From the NCBI GenBank assembly GCA_964418365.1, contig CAYQLM010000011.1, forward strand, positions 1 through 47,186: DNA of 47,186 nucleotides, written 5' to 3'. This document shows, in pieces, positions 23,446-29,969 of the stretch. The notes under the pieces were generated by a model that saw only the letters and a list, made by a program, of their open reading frames with translations, made no database searches and was not told where the DNA came from. Position numbers and translations under genes: made by a program. The first letter of the stretch is position 1. Every line of letters begins with the position of its first letter. This DNA comes from JBBDXS01 sp964418365. GTDB lineage: Bacteria > Chloroflexota > Dehalococcoidia > DSTF01 > RBG-16-68-14.

Positions 23446-24015
23446 ATGGCGGATACCAACGTTTCGGCGGCTCCAACGGGTAGCGCCCCGGCGCGCGTAC
23501 GAGAGGTTGCTGTACCCGTCGGGTCACTCGTCGCGGGTGCGTTCATGAAGACGTCGTACGAAGATGCGTGGGCGGTCGATCTGCCGTCCGGCGACGCGCA
23601 TGACGTCGACGCGCTGGCGCGGCTGATGGCGACGTCCGCGCCGCGCTGGGCGGAGCAGCTGATGTGGCTGCGCGACCGCATTGTCTCCGTGTTCGGGCTG
23701 CGCACGGCGGACGCCAAGATCTCCGCGCAGATCTCGAGCGCGCCGATCCGCGCAGGCGACAAGATCGGCACGTTCAAGGTGCTCGCGCGCTCTGGCGACG
23801 AGATCATGTTCGGCGGCGACGACAAACACCTCGACTTCCGCGCATCGCTGCTCGTGCAGCGCGACGCCGTCCAGCCATCGGCGGTGCTCTCGACGGTCGT
23901 GCACTACAACAACTGGCTCGGCCGCTTGTACTTCTTCTTCGTGCGGCCGTTCCACCGGCTGATCGTCGCGTCGCTGCTGCGCAACGTGCGGCGGCGGTTG
24001 GGGGCCGGCGGGTAG
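23446..24015 (+). CDS. DUF2867 family protein
   Basis: A 189-residue protein. The middle and C-terminal part match the DUF2867 pattern: YEDAWAVDLPSG near 37-48, WAEQLMWLRDRIVSVFGL near 66-83, GDKIGTFKVL near 102-111, and a closing YFFFVRPFHRLIVASLLRNV typical of the family's end. Its biochemical role is unknown; the domain also occurs fused to NAD(P)-binding epimerase-like proteins. Start set by the TATAAT box 9 nt upstream. It converges with the MFS gene, only 36 nt apart, separated by a palindromic repeat. Confidence 0.82.
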   Translation: MADTNVSAAPTGSAPARVREVAVPVGSLVAGAFMKTSYEDAWAVDLPSGDAHDVDALARLMATSAPRWAEQLMWLRDRIVSVFGLRTADAKISAQISSAPIRAGDKIGTFKVLARSGDEIMFGGDDKHLDFRASLLVQRDAVQPSAVLSTVVHYNNWLGRLYFFFVRPFHRLIVASLLRNVRRRLGAGG

Positions 24016-24054
24016 GCCCCGCCGCCCAAGGGCGGCCACGCAGGGCCGCCCCTA
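24016..24054. repeat. Palindromic CCGCCCCTACG element between convergent genes
   Basis: Contains CCGCCCAAGGGCGG and GGGCGGCC...GGCCGCCC arms followed by CTACG, the same build as 20490-20515, 25980-26010 and 39825-39970. It probably terminates both convergent genes. The MFS stop codon (TAG, 24052-24054) is the complement of the CTA in this element. Confidence 0.65.
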
Positions 24055-25299
24055 CGTGGACGCGGATCGCGACGACGGATCGAGTTCATGCAAGTGCGGG
24101 ATCGGCGAGAAGAAGAGCCAGGCCGCAGCGAGCATGCCGCCGATCTCGGCTAGCCAGAGCGTTTCGCGGACGCCGATCGACTGGGCGAGCACGCCGGCAG
24201 TCAGCGCGCCGATCGGCAGTAGACTCGACTGCACGAGGTACATCGTTGACGTGACGCGGCCGAGCAACCGCTCCGGCGTAATCGATTGGCGCAGGCTGAT
24301 CGACGTGATCTCGTAGGTCGCCCAGAACGGATCGCCGAAGAGCTGCGCCGCGAAGACCATCGCGAACGCGAGAGCGGCCGGGCCGCCGGCGAGCGGGATC
24401 AGGATTCCGAGCGGCGCAAGCTTCGACATGAGCAGCGTACCGCCGACGCCGAAGCGTCGCGTCGTGCGCCCGGCGAGCAGCGAGCCGCTGAGCGAGCCGA
24501 TACCGCCCGCGCCGATCGTGATACCGACGACGAGGGGCGAGAAGCCGAGCGTCCGGATCAGGAACAGGGCGTAGAGCGCCTGGTAGAAGCCGCCGAAGAA
24601 TCGGCCTGTGCCGCCCGCGCCGGCGAGCGCGCGCAGGATGCGGTCGTTCCAGACGGTGCGGACACCTTCGGCAACTTCGGTGAGCATGTTGGGCGGCTCG
24701 ACAGGGCGCGCGCGCCCGTCGCGGTGCCGGATCGCACCGACACAAGCAGCCGACCAGAGGAACGTGAGTGCGTCGATGAACACCGCACCCGGCCCGCCCG
24801 CCGCCTGGACGACCGCGCCGCCGACGGCGGGCGATCCGATCTCTGCGACCGACTCGCTGGCAGACAGCTTCGCGTTCGCGTCGAGCAGCTCCTCGGGCGG
24901 AACAAGCGCGGGCAGGTAGGATCGATACGCGATGTCGAACACAACCTCCAGCAGCCCGAAGACGAAGGCGACGCCGTAGAGTTGCTCGATGTGGAGCGTG
25001 CCGAACAGCGCCGTCGCCGGGACGGTGAGCAGCGCCACAGCCCGCCCGACGTCGGCGGCGATCAAGATCGGCCGCAGCGGCAGTCGATCGACCCAGACGC
25101 CGGCGGTCAGCGCAAAGATCGGCACGGGCAGGCCCTGCGCCATCGCGAGCAGTCCGAGCTGCACAGGCGAGGCATGGAGGTACACGAGCGCGGTTAGCGC
25201 GAGCGCGCCGAACATCGATCCGAACGCCGAGACGGCCTGGCCTGCCCACAGCTTCGCGAAGTCGGGCTGGCGGCGGAGCCCTCTGAGGTATGAGAACAC
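24052..25299 (-). CDS. Major facilitator superfamily transporter (EntS/DHA3-like)
   Basis: About 415 residues with 12 hydrophobic segments. The N-terminal FAKLWAGQAVSAFGSMF and AGVWVDRLPLRPILIAADVGRA (motif A region between TM2 and TM3) are typical of MFS_3 exporters such as EntS and macrolide-efflux MefA relatives. The central loop is cytoplasmic and charged. Substrate unknown. The GTG at 25299 has GAGAGG about 7 nt upstream and is preferred; an in-frame TTG at 25323 is the alternative and would add eight residues. Its C-terminal residues and stop codon abut a palindromic repeat. Confidence 0.88.
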   Translation of the reverse strand: MFSYLRGLRRQPDFAKLWAGQAVSAFGSMFGALALTALVYLHASPVQLGLLAMAQGLPVPIFALTAGVWVDRLPLRPILIAADVGRAVALLTVPATALFGTLHIEQLYGVAFVFGLLEVVFDIAYRSYLPALVPPEELLDANAKLSASESVAEIGSPAVGGAVVQAAGGPGAVFIDALTFLWSAACVGAIRHRDGRARPVEPPNMLTEVAEGVRTVWNDRILRALAGAGGTGRFFGGFYQALYALFLIRTLGFSPLVVGITIGAGGIGSLSGSLLAGRTTRRFGVGGTLLMSKLAPLGILIPLAGGPAALAFAMVFAAQLFGDPFWATYEITSISLRQSITPERLLGRVTSTMYLVQSSLLPIGALTAGVLAQSIGVRETLWLAEIGGMLAAAWLFFSPIPHLHELDPSSRSAST

Positions 25300-25323
25300 A
25301 ACGGTCCCTCTCTCCGGACGCAA

Positions 25324-25596
25324 CTATGCGTCAATCCGCATGTACCGACGAATCGAGGGGGCGAGAGGGCGGAATGGAGCTAGTTCCGCCTGAGGCGGAC
25401 AGGTAGCTGTCAGCGACCAGTTGTCAGCTGGTGTGTGGAGGGAGCGGTGCTGCCTCCGGGGTCGAGGTCGCCCTCTACGCCCGGCAGGTTGTGATGGTGG
25501 AGCGGTTGCGAACCTTCATTTCGTAGACCTCGTGCGGGTAGGTTAGCAGGAGAGGCCGGCAGCCGGCCACCTCTCGCCCCTCCAGGCCGCCCTTGC
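25324..25596. other. Gene-free spacer
   Basis: No gene seen. It contains a small hairpin, TCCGCC/GGCGGA, near 25386-25400, and a GCTGTCAGCGACCAGTTGTCAGCTGG stretch (about 25407-25432) resembling the repeat family also found near 20450 and within mutL. Confidence 0.5.
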
Positions 25597-25798
25597 TATA
25601 GTGACCAGAAGCACAATCGAAGGAGCAGGGTAGGGGCGCGTGCTCGATACCGAAGCTACTCTGGAAATCGCGCGGCTCGTCGCGGAGTTCAAGCCCGGCG
25701 ACGCCGATCTGCTGCCTGCGCTCCACAAGGTCCAGCATCGCTACGGCTATATCCCGAAGGAGTCGATGGCGATCGTGGCGCGGCAGCTCCGCGTTAGC
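25597..25798 (+). pseudogene. Truncated duplicate of the nuoE promoter and 5' end
   Basis: From TATAGT (25597-25602) onward the sequence parallels the region upstream of nuoE at 29250. The reading frame from the GTG at 25640 encodes 53 residues nearly identical to NuoE residues 1-53 (for example EFKPGDADLLPALHKVQHRY). Homology stops at RVS, where dispersed repeat A begins (25792). The lost part holds all four iron-sulfur cysteines, so the fragment cannot bind a cluster. High similarity at DNA level, including silent sites, suggests a recent duplication. A short insertion before the start adds an AAGGAG-like site that the intact gene lacks. Confidence 0.9.
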
Positions 25799-25931
25799 GA
25801 TGGGCACCCGCGTCACCGAGCGCCCTCCTCCCTTCTGGGAATATAGCACGAGGCGATCCCGCGGGTTGCTGGCCGGCTGGCTCGTTGGCCCAGCGGCCCT
25901 CACCCCTGCCCCCCTCCCTGAGGGAGAGGGG
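25792..25931. repeat. Dispersed repeat A, copy 2
   Basis: Same orientation and nearly the same sequence as 23232-23372. Its left edge falls exactly where the nuoE fragment loses similarity to intact nuoE, so either it inserted into the gene copy or the duplication broke at it. Its right end merges into the composite tandem repeats. Confidence 0.8.
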
Positions 25932-26192
25932 TGACAAGAGCGAAAGACACGTCGGGGTGAGAGTACGAACGCGTGGGACGGGGCGCACAGCCGTGCGCCC
26001 CTACATGTCTGTCAACGATGTCGAACGGATAAACGGATTGGGCTCCCCCTCACCCCTGCCCCTCTCCCTGAGGGAGAGGGGTGACAAGAGCGAAAGACAC
26101 GTCGGGGGTGAGAGTACGAAAGCGTGGGACGGGGCGCACAGCCGTGCGCCCCTACATGTCTGTCAACGGATGGGTGACGGATAAACGGATGA
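25897..26192. repeat. Two tandem copies of a composite repeat
   Basis: Copy 1 runs about 25897-26040 and copy 2 about 26047-26192, with few differences. Each unit strings together three elements seen alone elsewhere in the window: a CCCTGAGGGAG palindrome, a GGGCGCACAGCCGTGCGCCC palindrome followed by CTACATG, and an ACGGATAAACGGAT box. The 530-nt stretch 25799-26329 contains only these repeats, the direct repeat at 26209 and a terminator hairpin; no gene is visible. Confidence 0.85.
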
Positions 26193-26208
26193 CTACGCGG
26201 CTGAGCCC

Positions 26209-26230
26209 GAGGTGACACTAAGTCTGCATA
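26209..26230. repeat. Left copy of the GAGGTGACACTA repeat
   Basis: GAGGTGACACTAAGTCTGCATA. The first 12 bases recur exactly and in the same direction at 29176-29187. A diverged copy lies at 20551-20572. The pair brackets about 2.95 kb containing the dockerin, glycosyltransferase and J-like genes. Confidence 0.6.
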
Positions 26231-26265
26231 CCGTGGGCCGGACGTCAGCCTTCCGCGGCAACAAC

Positions 26266-26296
26266 AAGTCGCCTTCGGTCTGACCGAAGGCGGCTT
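26266..26296 (-). terminator. Terminator hairpin of the dockerin gene
   Basis: A 13-bp stem (one G-T pair) with a 5-nt loop, core CGCCTTCGG/CCGAAGGCG, lying 34 nt past the dockerin gene stop. The minus-strand sequence after it is GACTTGTTGTTG, a weak T-rich tail. Confidence 0.6.
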
Positions 26297-26329
26297 GCGT
26301 ACGTTGACCTTTAGAGTCTGTTGCGTCCC

Positions 26330-27328
26330 CTAGCTGCAGTGCAGCGAACCCAGCGGGATGAACCCGGCCTCCACCTGGAGGATGAGCGCCGCGTCCACCG
26401 GGTTGACGCCACCGCTGGTGTTCACGTCGCTGCTCGGCAGGTTCGCCAGCGTCTGCACCAGGCCCGCGCTGTACTGCAGCACGAGCTGCGCGTCCACGGC
26501 GTCCACGCTGCCGTTGTCGTTCACGTCGCCACAGGCCCTCGTTGGCGCGGGCGTCGTCGGTACCGGCGTGTTCGTCGGCGTCGCCGTGACGGTGCGGGGT
26601 GGCGTCGACGTTGAGGGGCTGGTCGCCGTCGGCGTGACGGTGTTAGTCGGCGTCGTCGGCGTGGAGGGACTGGTTGCCGTCGGCGTGGCGGCGCTCGGCG
26701 GCGTCGATGTGGTGTGAGGTGGCGTCGTCGCGGCGGTGCACGTGATCGAGCCGCCGGTAAGGGCGTGCGCAATTGGCCCGGCAAGGTGGTTGGTGAGAGC
26801 TGAGCTGGCAAACGTGAGGCTCATGCTCCCGACGCTCTGGCATGTGTACAGGTAACGCGCAAAGATGCCACTGCCGTCTACGCCGGTCAGCGGCGTCCTG
26901 ACGCAGCCGAACTCGACGGTGTGGCCGCTGTTGTCGATGGTGTCGGTCCCGATCCCATTGCACAACGGCGGGAACGCCGGGCTTCCGAGGCGGGAGTCGA
27001 CGTTGATATGCGCGTCGAAGCCGATCTTGGAAGATGCTCCAGCGACGTCGTTGCAGTTCGTGATCACGACATCGAACTCCGACTGAACGCCGACCTGCGA
27101 CTGAGCCGTGACCGGAGACACGGACATGGCGCATGAGGCGATCGTCGCCGTGGGCGATGTGGCGCCCGAGCCATTGGTGCAGTTGGCGTCAGTCGTTCCG
27201 GTTGAGGCATCGCAGTCGACGGCCATCGCGCCGTCGGTTGCATGAGCGGGCCCCACCAAGCCGCGCACGCCGAGGACTACGGCGCTGGCCACAACAACGA
27301 TCGATATTAGCGTGATGAGCAGTCGCAT
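26330..27328 (-). CDS. Secreted dockerin protein
   Basis: 332 residues. A signal peptide (1-30, ending AHA) precedes a beta-rich region (about 60-197) that resembles cohesin-like or Ig-like surface modules, with paired cysteines. A Thr/Pro/Ser-rich linker occupies 201-264. The C-terminus is a type I dockerin with two F-hand calcium loops: GDVNDNGSVDAVDA (267-280) and SDVNTSGGVNPVDA (300-313). Dockerins plug into cohesin modules; a cohesin protein lies at 33763-35484. No catalytic domain is present, so it is a structural or adaptor protein. The ATG at 27328 has GGGGA 5 nt upstream. A strong hairpin follows the gene. Confidence 0.88.
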   Translation of the reverse strand: MRLLITLISIVVVASAVVLGVRGLVGPAHATDGAMAVDCDASTGTTDANCTNGSGATSPTATIASCAMSVSPVTAQSQVGVQSEFDVVITNCNDVAGASSKIGFDAHINVDSRLGSPAFPPLCNGIGTDTIDNSGHTVEFGCVRTPLTGVDGSGIFARYLYTCQSVGSMSLTFASSALTNHLAGPIAHALTGGSITCTAATTPPHTTSTPPSAATPTATSPSTPTTPTNTVTPTATSPSTSTPPRTVTATPTNTPVPTTPAPTRACGDVNDNGSVDAVDAQLVLQYSAGLVQTLANLPSSDVNTSGGVNPVDAALILQVEAGFIPLGSLHCS

Positions 27329-27361
27329 CTAATTCCCCGAGGCGCAACCAGGCGACATGAC

Positions 27362-27415
27362 TTAGGCAATCTTCGTGCCGTCGGCGCTGGTGCAGAAGCG
27401 GTATTGGGGCTCCAT
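27362..27415 (-). pseudogene. Stump of an alpha/beta hydrolase-adenylate cyclase or LuxR-type gene
   Basis: A TATAAT box (27426-27431) stands 10 nt before an ATG that opens MEPQYRFCTSADGTKIA and then stops. This peptide closely resembles the N-terminus of large signalling proteins common in Chloroflexota and Actinobacteria (ETRYCTSADGVRIAY-type start of an alpha/beta hydrolase domain). The rest of the gene is missing: the dockerin gene begins 33 nt further on. Read as the promoter and first codons left after a deletion. It could instead be a chance 17-codon leader peptide. Confidence 0.45.
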
Positions 27416-27480
27416 CGCGGAGACGATTATATCAGCGCCCGATAGCGTCGGGGTCTACGCTAACGAAGGCAGGAGACGCT

Positions 27481-28467
27481 TCATAGTCGCAGGTTCCTAG
27501 CCTTCAAGAAGTCGGTAGGCGGCCACAAGTGGGTTTCCAGTCCGGTGCTGATCGACTCTTCGCTGTTCACGTCACACGAGACGTTCGCGACTGCCGCTAG
27601 CTCACCTAGCATCGTTCTACACTCTTCAGTCACTTGCTCGTAGGATATCGCGACGTACGCGTCGGCTAGAGCTCGGCGCTCTTCGGCTCCATTCAGCGTC
27701 ATCAGGAATGCCCTCTCGGCGGGAAGGAAGTCGCAAACCCAGGCGTCATACGGCAGCCACTTGGATATGAAGCGAAGCCGATTGGCGTGATGAACCATAA
27801 AGTGCTGATAACTCATGCGCTCGATCGTCGAGTTCTCGGCATGCCAAGCGATAGCCGTTGGGACGTAGACCACGGATAAGCCCAGTTCCCTGGCCCGAAA
27901 ACAAAGATCAGGATCCTCGTAATACGCTGGGTAGAATTGCTGGTCAAACCCACCGATCACTTCTATCATGGACCGGCGAATACCAAGAAGTGCACCAGTA
28001 ACGTAAGGTACTTCATCCTCTACGTCGAACTGATGCTCATCTGCCAGATACTTTCCGCGGTGACAAGGAACTGCAAGAGGATATGATAGGCTTGCACCAG
28101 CGTGCTGTAAGACATCGCTTGTCGGAAGAAGGAGTTTACATCCTACAACGGCCGCGGTGGATCGGCGATCCAATGCCTGCACAAGACTCGACAGGCACGC
28201 GGCCTGCAAGACAACATCCTGCGTAATAGTGATGACGATATCGCCTGTCGTTGCGCTAATGCCAAGATTTAATCCACCGGCGACACCAAGGTTTATATCG
28301 GATCGCAGGACCCTGACGTTTGTCGACTCGGCGTCAAATGGAGTTGTAGAGCCATTGTCTACAAGCAGAATCTCGTCGGGTTGCATCCCTTGCGACGCCA
28401 ACGAGCTGAGGCAAGCGTCAATGTGCTGCTCACCGTTGTAATAGAGAAGAACTGCTGAGACCTTCAC
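27481..28467 (-). CDS. Family 2 glycosyltransferase
   Basis: About 328 residues of a GT-A fold rhamnosyl/galactofuranosyl-type glycosyltransferase. VKVSAVLLYYNG opens the nucleotide-binding strand, LVDNGST (about 35-41) is the first aspartate motif, ITQDVVL holds the DxD-equivalent, and GIRRSMIEVIGGFDQQFYPAYYEDPDLCFRARELG is the acceptor-site region with the conserved ED of this family. No membrane segment is seen. The GTG at 28467 with AGGGG upstream is preferred; another in-frame GTG lies at 28494. Base composition is clearly more AT-rich than the flanks, which points to horizontal acquisition. The neighbours do not reveal the glycan. Confidence 0.9.
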   Translation of the reverse strand: MKVSAVLLYYNGEQHIDACLSSLASQGMQPDEILLVDNGSTTPFDAESTNVRVLRSDINLGVAGGLNLGISATTGDIVITITQDVVLQAACLSSLVQALDRRSTAAVVGCKLLLPTSDVLQHAGASLSYPLAVPCHRGKYLADEHQFDVEDEVPYVTGALLGIRRSMIEVIGGFDQQFYPAYYEDPDLCFRARELGLSVVYVPTAIAWHAENSTIERMSYQHFMVHHANRLRFISKWLPYDAWVCDFLPAERAFLMTLNGAEERRALADAYVAISYEQVTEECRTMLGELAAVANVSCDVNSEESISTGLETHLWPPTDFLKARNLRL

Positions 28468-28503
28468 CGACTCCCCTGCGCAGATCAACGCCACAGTCGG
28501 CGC

Positions 28504-28522
28504 TTAGGGCAGCGCGCCCTAA
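28504..28522 (-). terminator. Small hairpin between the J-like and glycosyltransferase genes
   Basis: Perfect 7-bp stem TTAGGGC/GCCCTAA with a 5-nt loop, 18 nt after the J-like gene stop. It lacks a T run. Confidence 0.35.
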
Positions 28523-28539
28523 CAATCCCATGTGGGGAG

Positions 28540-28839
28540 CTAGTTGGCGGGCCAGCCAAACTTGGAAGGAGAAGCGACTAGCGTGATCCGCTTCTGTGGG
28601 GCCTCTGGTCGAGCGGCCGGTGCTGGCCGCGCGTCGTTCGCTCGAGGCTTGACACGGTTGACCAGCGCCTCGTACGCGTCGTCATACGGCGCCATAGCCG
28701 ACTGTCCTTTCAGCTCGCGGGCGAACCGCCAGTAGGCTGTCTCGATCTCGCGCATGGTTGCTCCCGGCTCTAGTCCGAGCTTCACGTAGGAGTCGCGCTT
28801 GCGTTGATCACTTTGTTCCAGGGAGTCTGAGTGAGGCAT
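28540..28839 (-). CDS. Degenerate J-domain (DnaJ-like) small protein
   Basis: 99 residues. Residues about 17-65 follow the J-domain plan: SYVKLGLEPGATMREIETAYWRFARELKG, then DDAYEALVN. The HPD tripeptide between helices II and III, which stimulates DnaK, is absent; the position reads ELKGQS. It therefore probably does not activate Hsp70 and may act as a binding module. The tail is Pro/Ala/Arg-rich. The ATG at 28839 has AAGG 6 nt upstream. Confidence 0.65.
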   Translation of the reverse strand: MPHSDSLEQSDQRKRDSYVKLGLEPGATMREIETAYWRFARELKGQSAMAPYDDAYEALVNRVKPRANDARPAPAARPEAPQKRITLVASPSKFGWPAN

Positions 28840-29110
28840 AGCACGCCTTACTAATGGGCGCCGGCTTGGCGGCCCGCTTCACAAAGCCGTCGTCGCTCTT
28901 GGGAAAATCAGCGTAGAAGCAGCATCTCAAACGTGCTGGCTGACATGATAAGTGTAGCACAAACGCCGTGGCGGCAGGGGGGAACGGCGCTCTGCGGACC
29001 AGTGCGCCCGCGGGAAAAGAACCGCGCTTCTGATGTCCGCAGATTCAGAACCCTATCTTGCTTGCCGTGTGCGAGCACAGGAACGTAGAGGTTTGAACCA
29101 AAGCAATACT

Positions 29111-29143
29111 AGGAGCGGGAGACGGGACTCGAACCCGTGTCCC
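29111..29143 (-). tRNA. 3' remnant of a tRNA gene
   Basis: On the minus strand the sequence reads ACGGGTTCGAGTCCCGT, a perfect T-stem and T-loop, followed by CTCCCGCTCC, which fits a 7-nt acceptor strand and discriminator. The matching 5' acceptor strand (GCGGGAG), D arm and anticodon arm are not found in the preceding 100 nt, so only the 3' part is present. Such fragments commonly mark att sites left by integrating elements. Confidence 0.7.
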
Positions 29144-29175
29144 TCTGGTTGGGCGCAACTCGTGGGACCTGATCG

Positions 29176-29187
29176 GAGGTGACACTA
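29176..29187. repeat. Right copy of the GAGGTGACACTA repeat
   Basis: Exact 12-nt match, same direction, to 26209-26220; similarity ends at this point (TGTGG instead of AGTCT). Confidence 0.5.
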
Positions 29188-29225
29188 TGTGGGGATCGTG
29201 ACGACAGCGCCACCCCTTCGGCCCC

Positions 29226-29255
29226 TTGGCCCGTGGCCCAGGGCCCCTATATAGT
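29226..29255 (+). promoter_or_regulatory. Promoter of nuoE
   Basis: TTGGCC (29226-29231), then TATAGT (29250-29255) after 18 nt; an overlapping TATATA gives 16 nt. The TATAGTGAC sequence is kept in the truncated copy at 25597. The leader would be only about 10 nt and has no strong ribosome binding site. Confidence 0.5.
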
Positions 29256-29272
29256 GACGGCAGGCACAATCC

Positions 29273-29749
29273 ATGCTCGAAACGGAAGCGACCCTCGAGA
29301 TCAAGCAGCTCGTCGCCGAGTTCAAGCCCGGCGACGCCGATCTGCTGCCTGCGCTCCACAAAGTCCAGCATCGCTACGGCTACATCCCGAAGGAGTCGAT
29401 GGCGATCGTCGCGCGGCAGCTCCGCGTGAGCGAAGCGCACGTCTACGGGGCAGTGACGTTCTACGCCGAGCTGCGCACGACGCCTCCGCCGGAGACGCGC
29501 ATCGATTGGTGCAGCGGCCCAGCCTGCCGGCTGAAGGGCGGCGAGCACGTCCGGCGCGCGCTGGAGGCGACGCTGGGCATCGAGATGGAGCAGAATACGC
29601 CGGACAACAAGCTGGGCCTGCACCTGGCCCAGTGCAACGGCACGTGCGACTTCGCGCCACAGGTGTGGGTGAAAGGCAAGGTTGTCGGGCCGCTGTCGGC
29701 GGCGCAGACGATCCGCATGGCGCGGGAGATGAAGGGTGGCAAGAAGTGA
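29273..29749 (+). CDS. nuoE: NADH:quinone oxidoreductase-type subunit E, [2Fe-2S] thioredoxin-like protein
   Basis: 158 residues, the normal size of the 24-kDa subunit family. Helical N-terminus (1-60) followed by the thioredoxin-like [2Fe-2S] domain with ligands C80, C85, C121 and C125 in WCSGPACRLKG and AQCNGTCDFAP. In complex I and NAD-linked hydrogenases or formate dehydrogenases it accepts electrons from the FMN subunit. Here it is followed 220 nt later by a NuoF-like gene, with no NuoG or membrane subunits in view. Its first 159 nt and promoter are duplicated at 25597-25798. Confidence 0.93.
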   Translation: MLETEATLEIKQLVAEFKPGDADLLPALHKVQHRYGYIPKESMAIVARQLRVSEAHVYGAVTFYAELRTTPPPETRIDWCSGPACRLKGGEHVRRALEATLGIEMEQNTPDNKLGLHLAQCNGTCDFAPQVWVKGKVVGPLSAAQTIRMAREMKGGKK

Positions 29750-29969
29750 TGTTCATCTTTCCCACCCGCCCGCCCCGAGAGGTTGTTGTTTCTGGGGACA
29801 CCCCCCAGACCCCCGGACGAGGGGGCCAGCCCCCTCGTCACTCCCCCGATTGCGTCGGTGACGTTGGGCATGAAGTGAGAGATAAGCGGAAGTCGTAAGT
29901 CCGGGTCTTTAGACCCCGACAGCGAGGGTCTGAAGCCCCTCGCCTACGGAGGGATTCGGAAGGCACAAG
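29750..29969. repeat. Palindromic repeats between nuoE and nuoF
   Basis: The spacer contains a perfect 11-bp palindrome with a 2-nt loop (29816-29826 and 29829-29839, GACGAGGGGGC type) preceded by GGGGACACCCCCCAGACCCC. A second element near 29903-29945 carries GGGTCTTTAGACCC and GAGGGTCTGAAGCCCCTC arms. These may attenuate transcription between the two subunit genes. A GGAAGG ribosome binding site precedes the nuoF ATG. Confidence 0.65.

Larger units (their letters stand above)
28840..29272. other. Gene-free spacer with tRNA remnant and nuoE promoter
   Basis: About 430 nt without a protein gene. It contains the tRNA 3' fragment (29111-29143), the right copy of GAGGTGACACTA (29176-29187) and the nuoE promoter (29226-29255). 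Confidence 0.6.

Noticed and set aside
25475..25903. Minus-strand frame of 142 codons across the nuoE fragment
   Set aside because: It reads the nuoE fragment and repeat A backwards; an equivalent frame lies opposite intact nuoE, so it is a shadow.
29090..29220. A complete tRNA gene
   Set aside because: Only the T arm and 3' acceptor strand are present; no D arm, anticodon arm or matching 5' acceptor strand.
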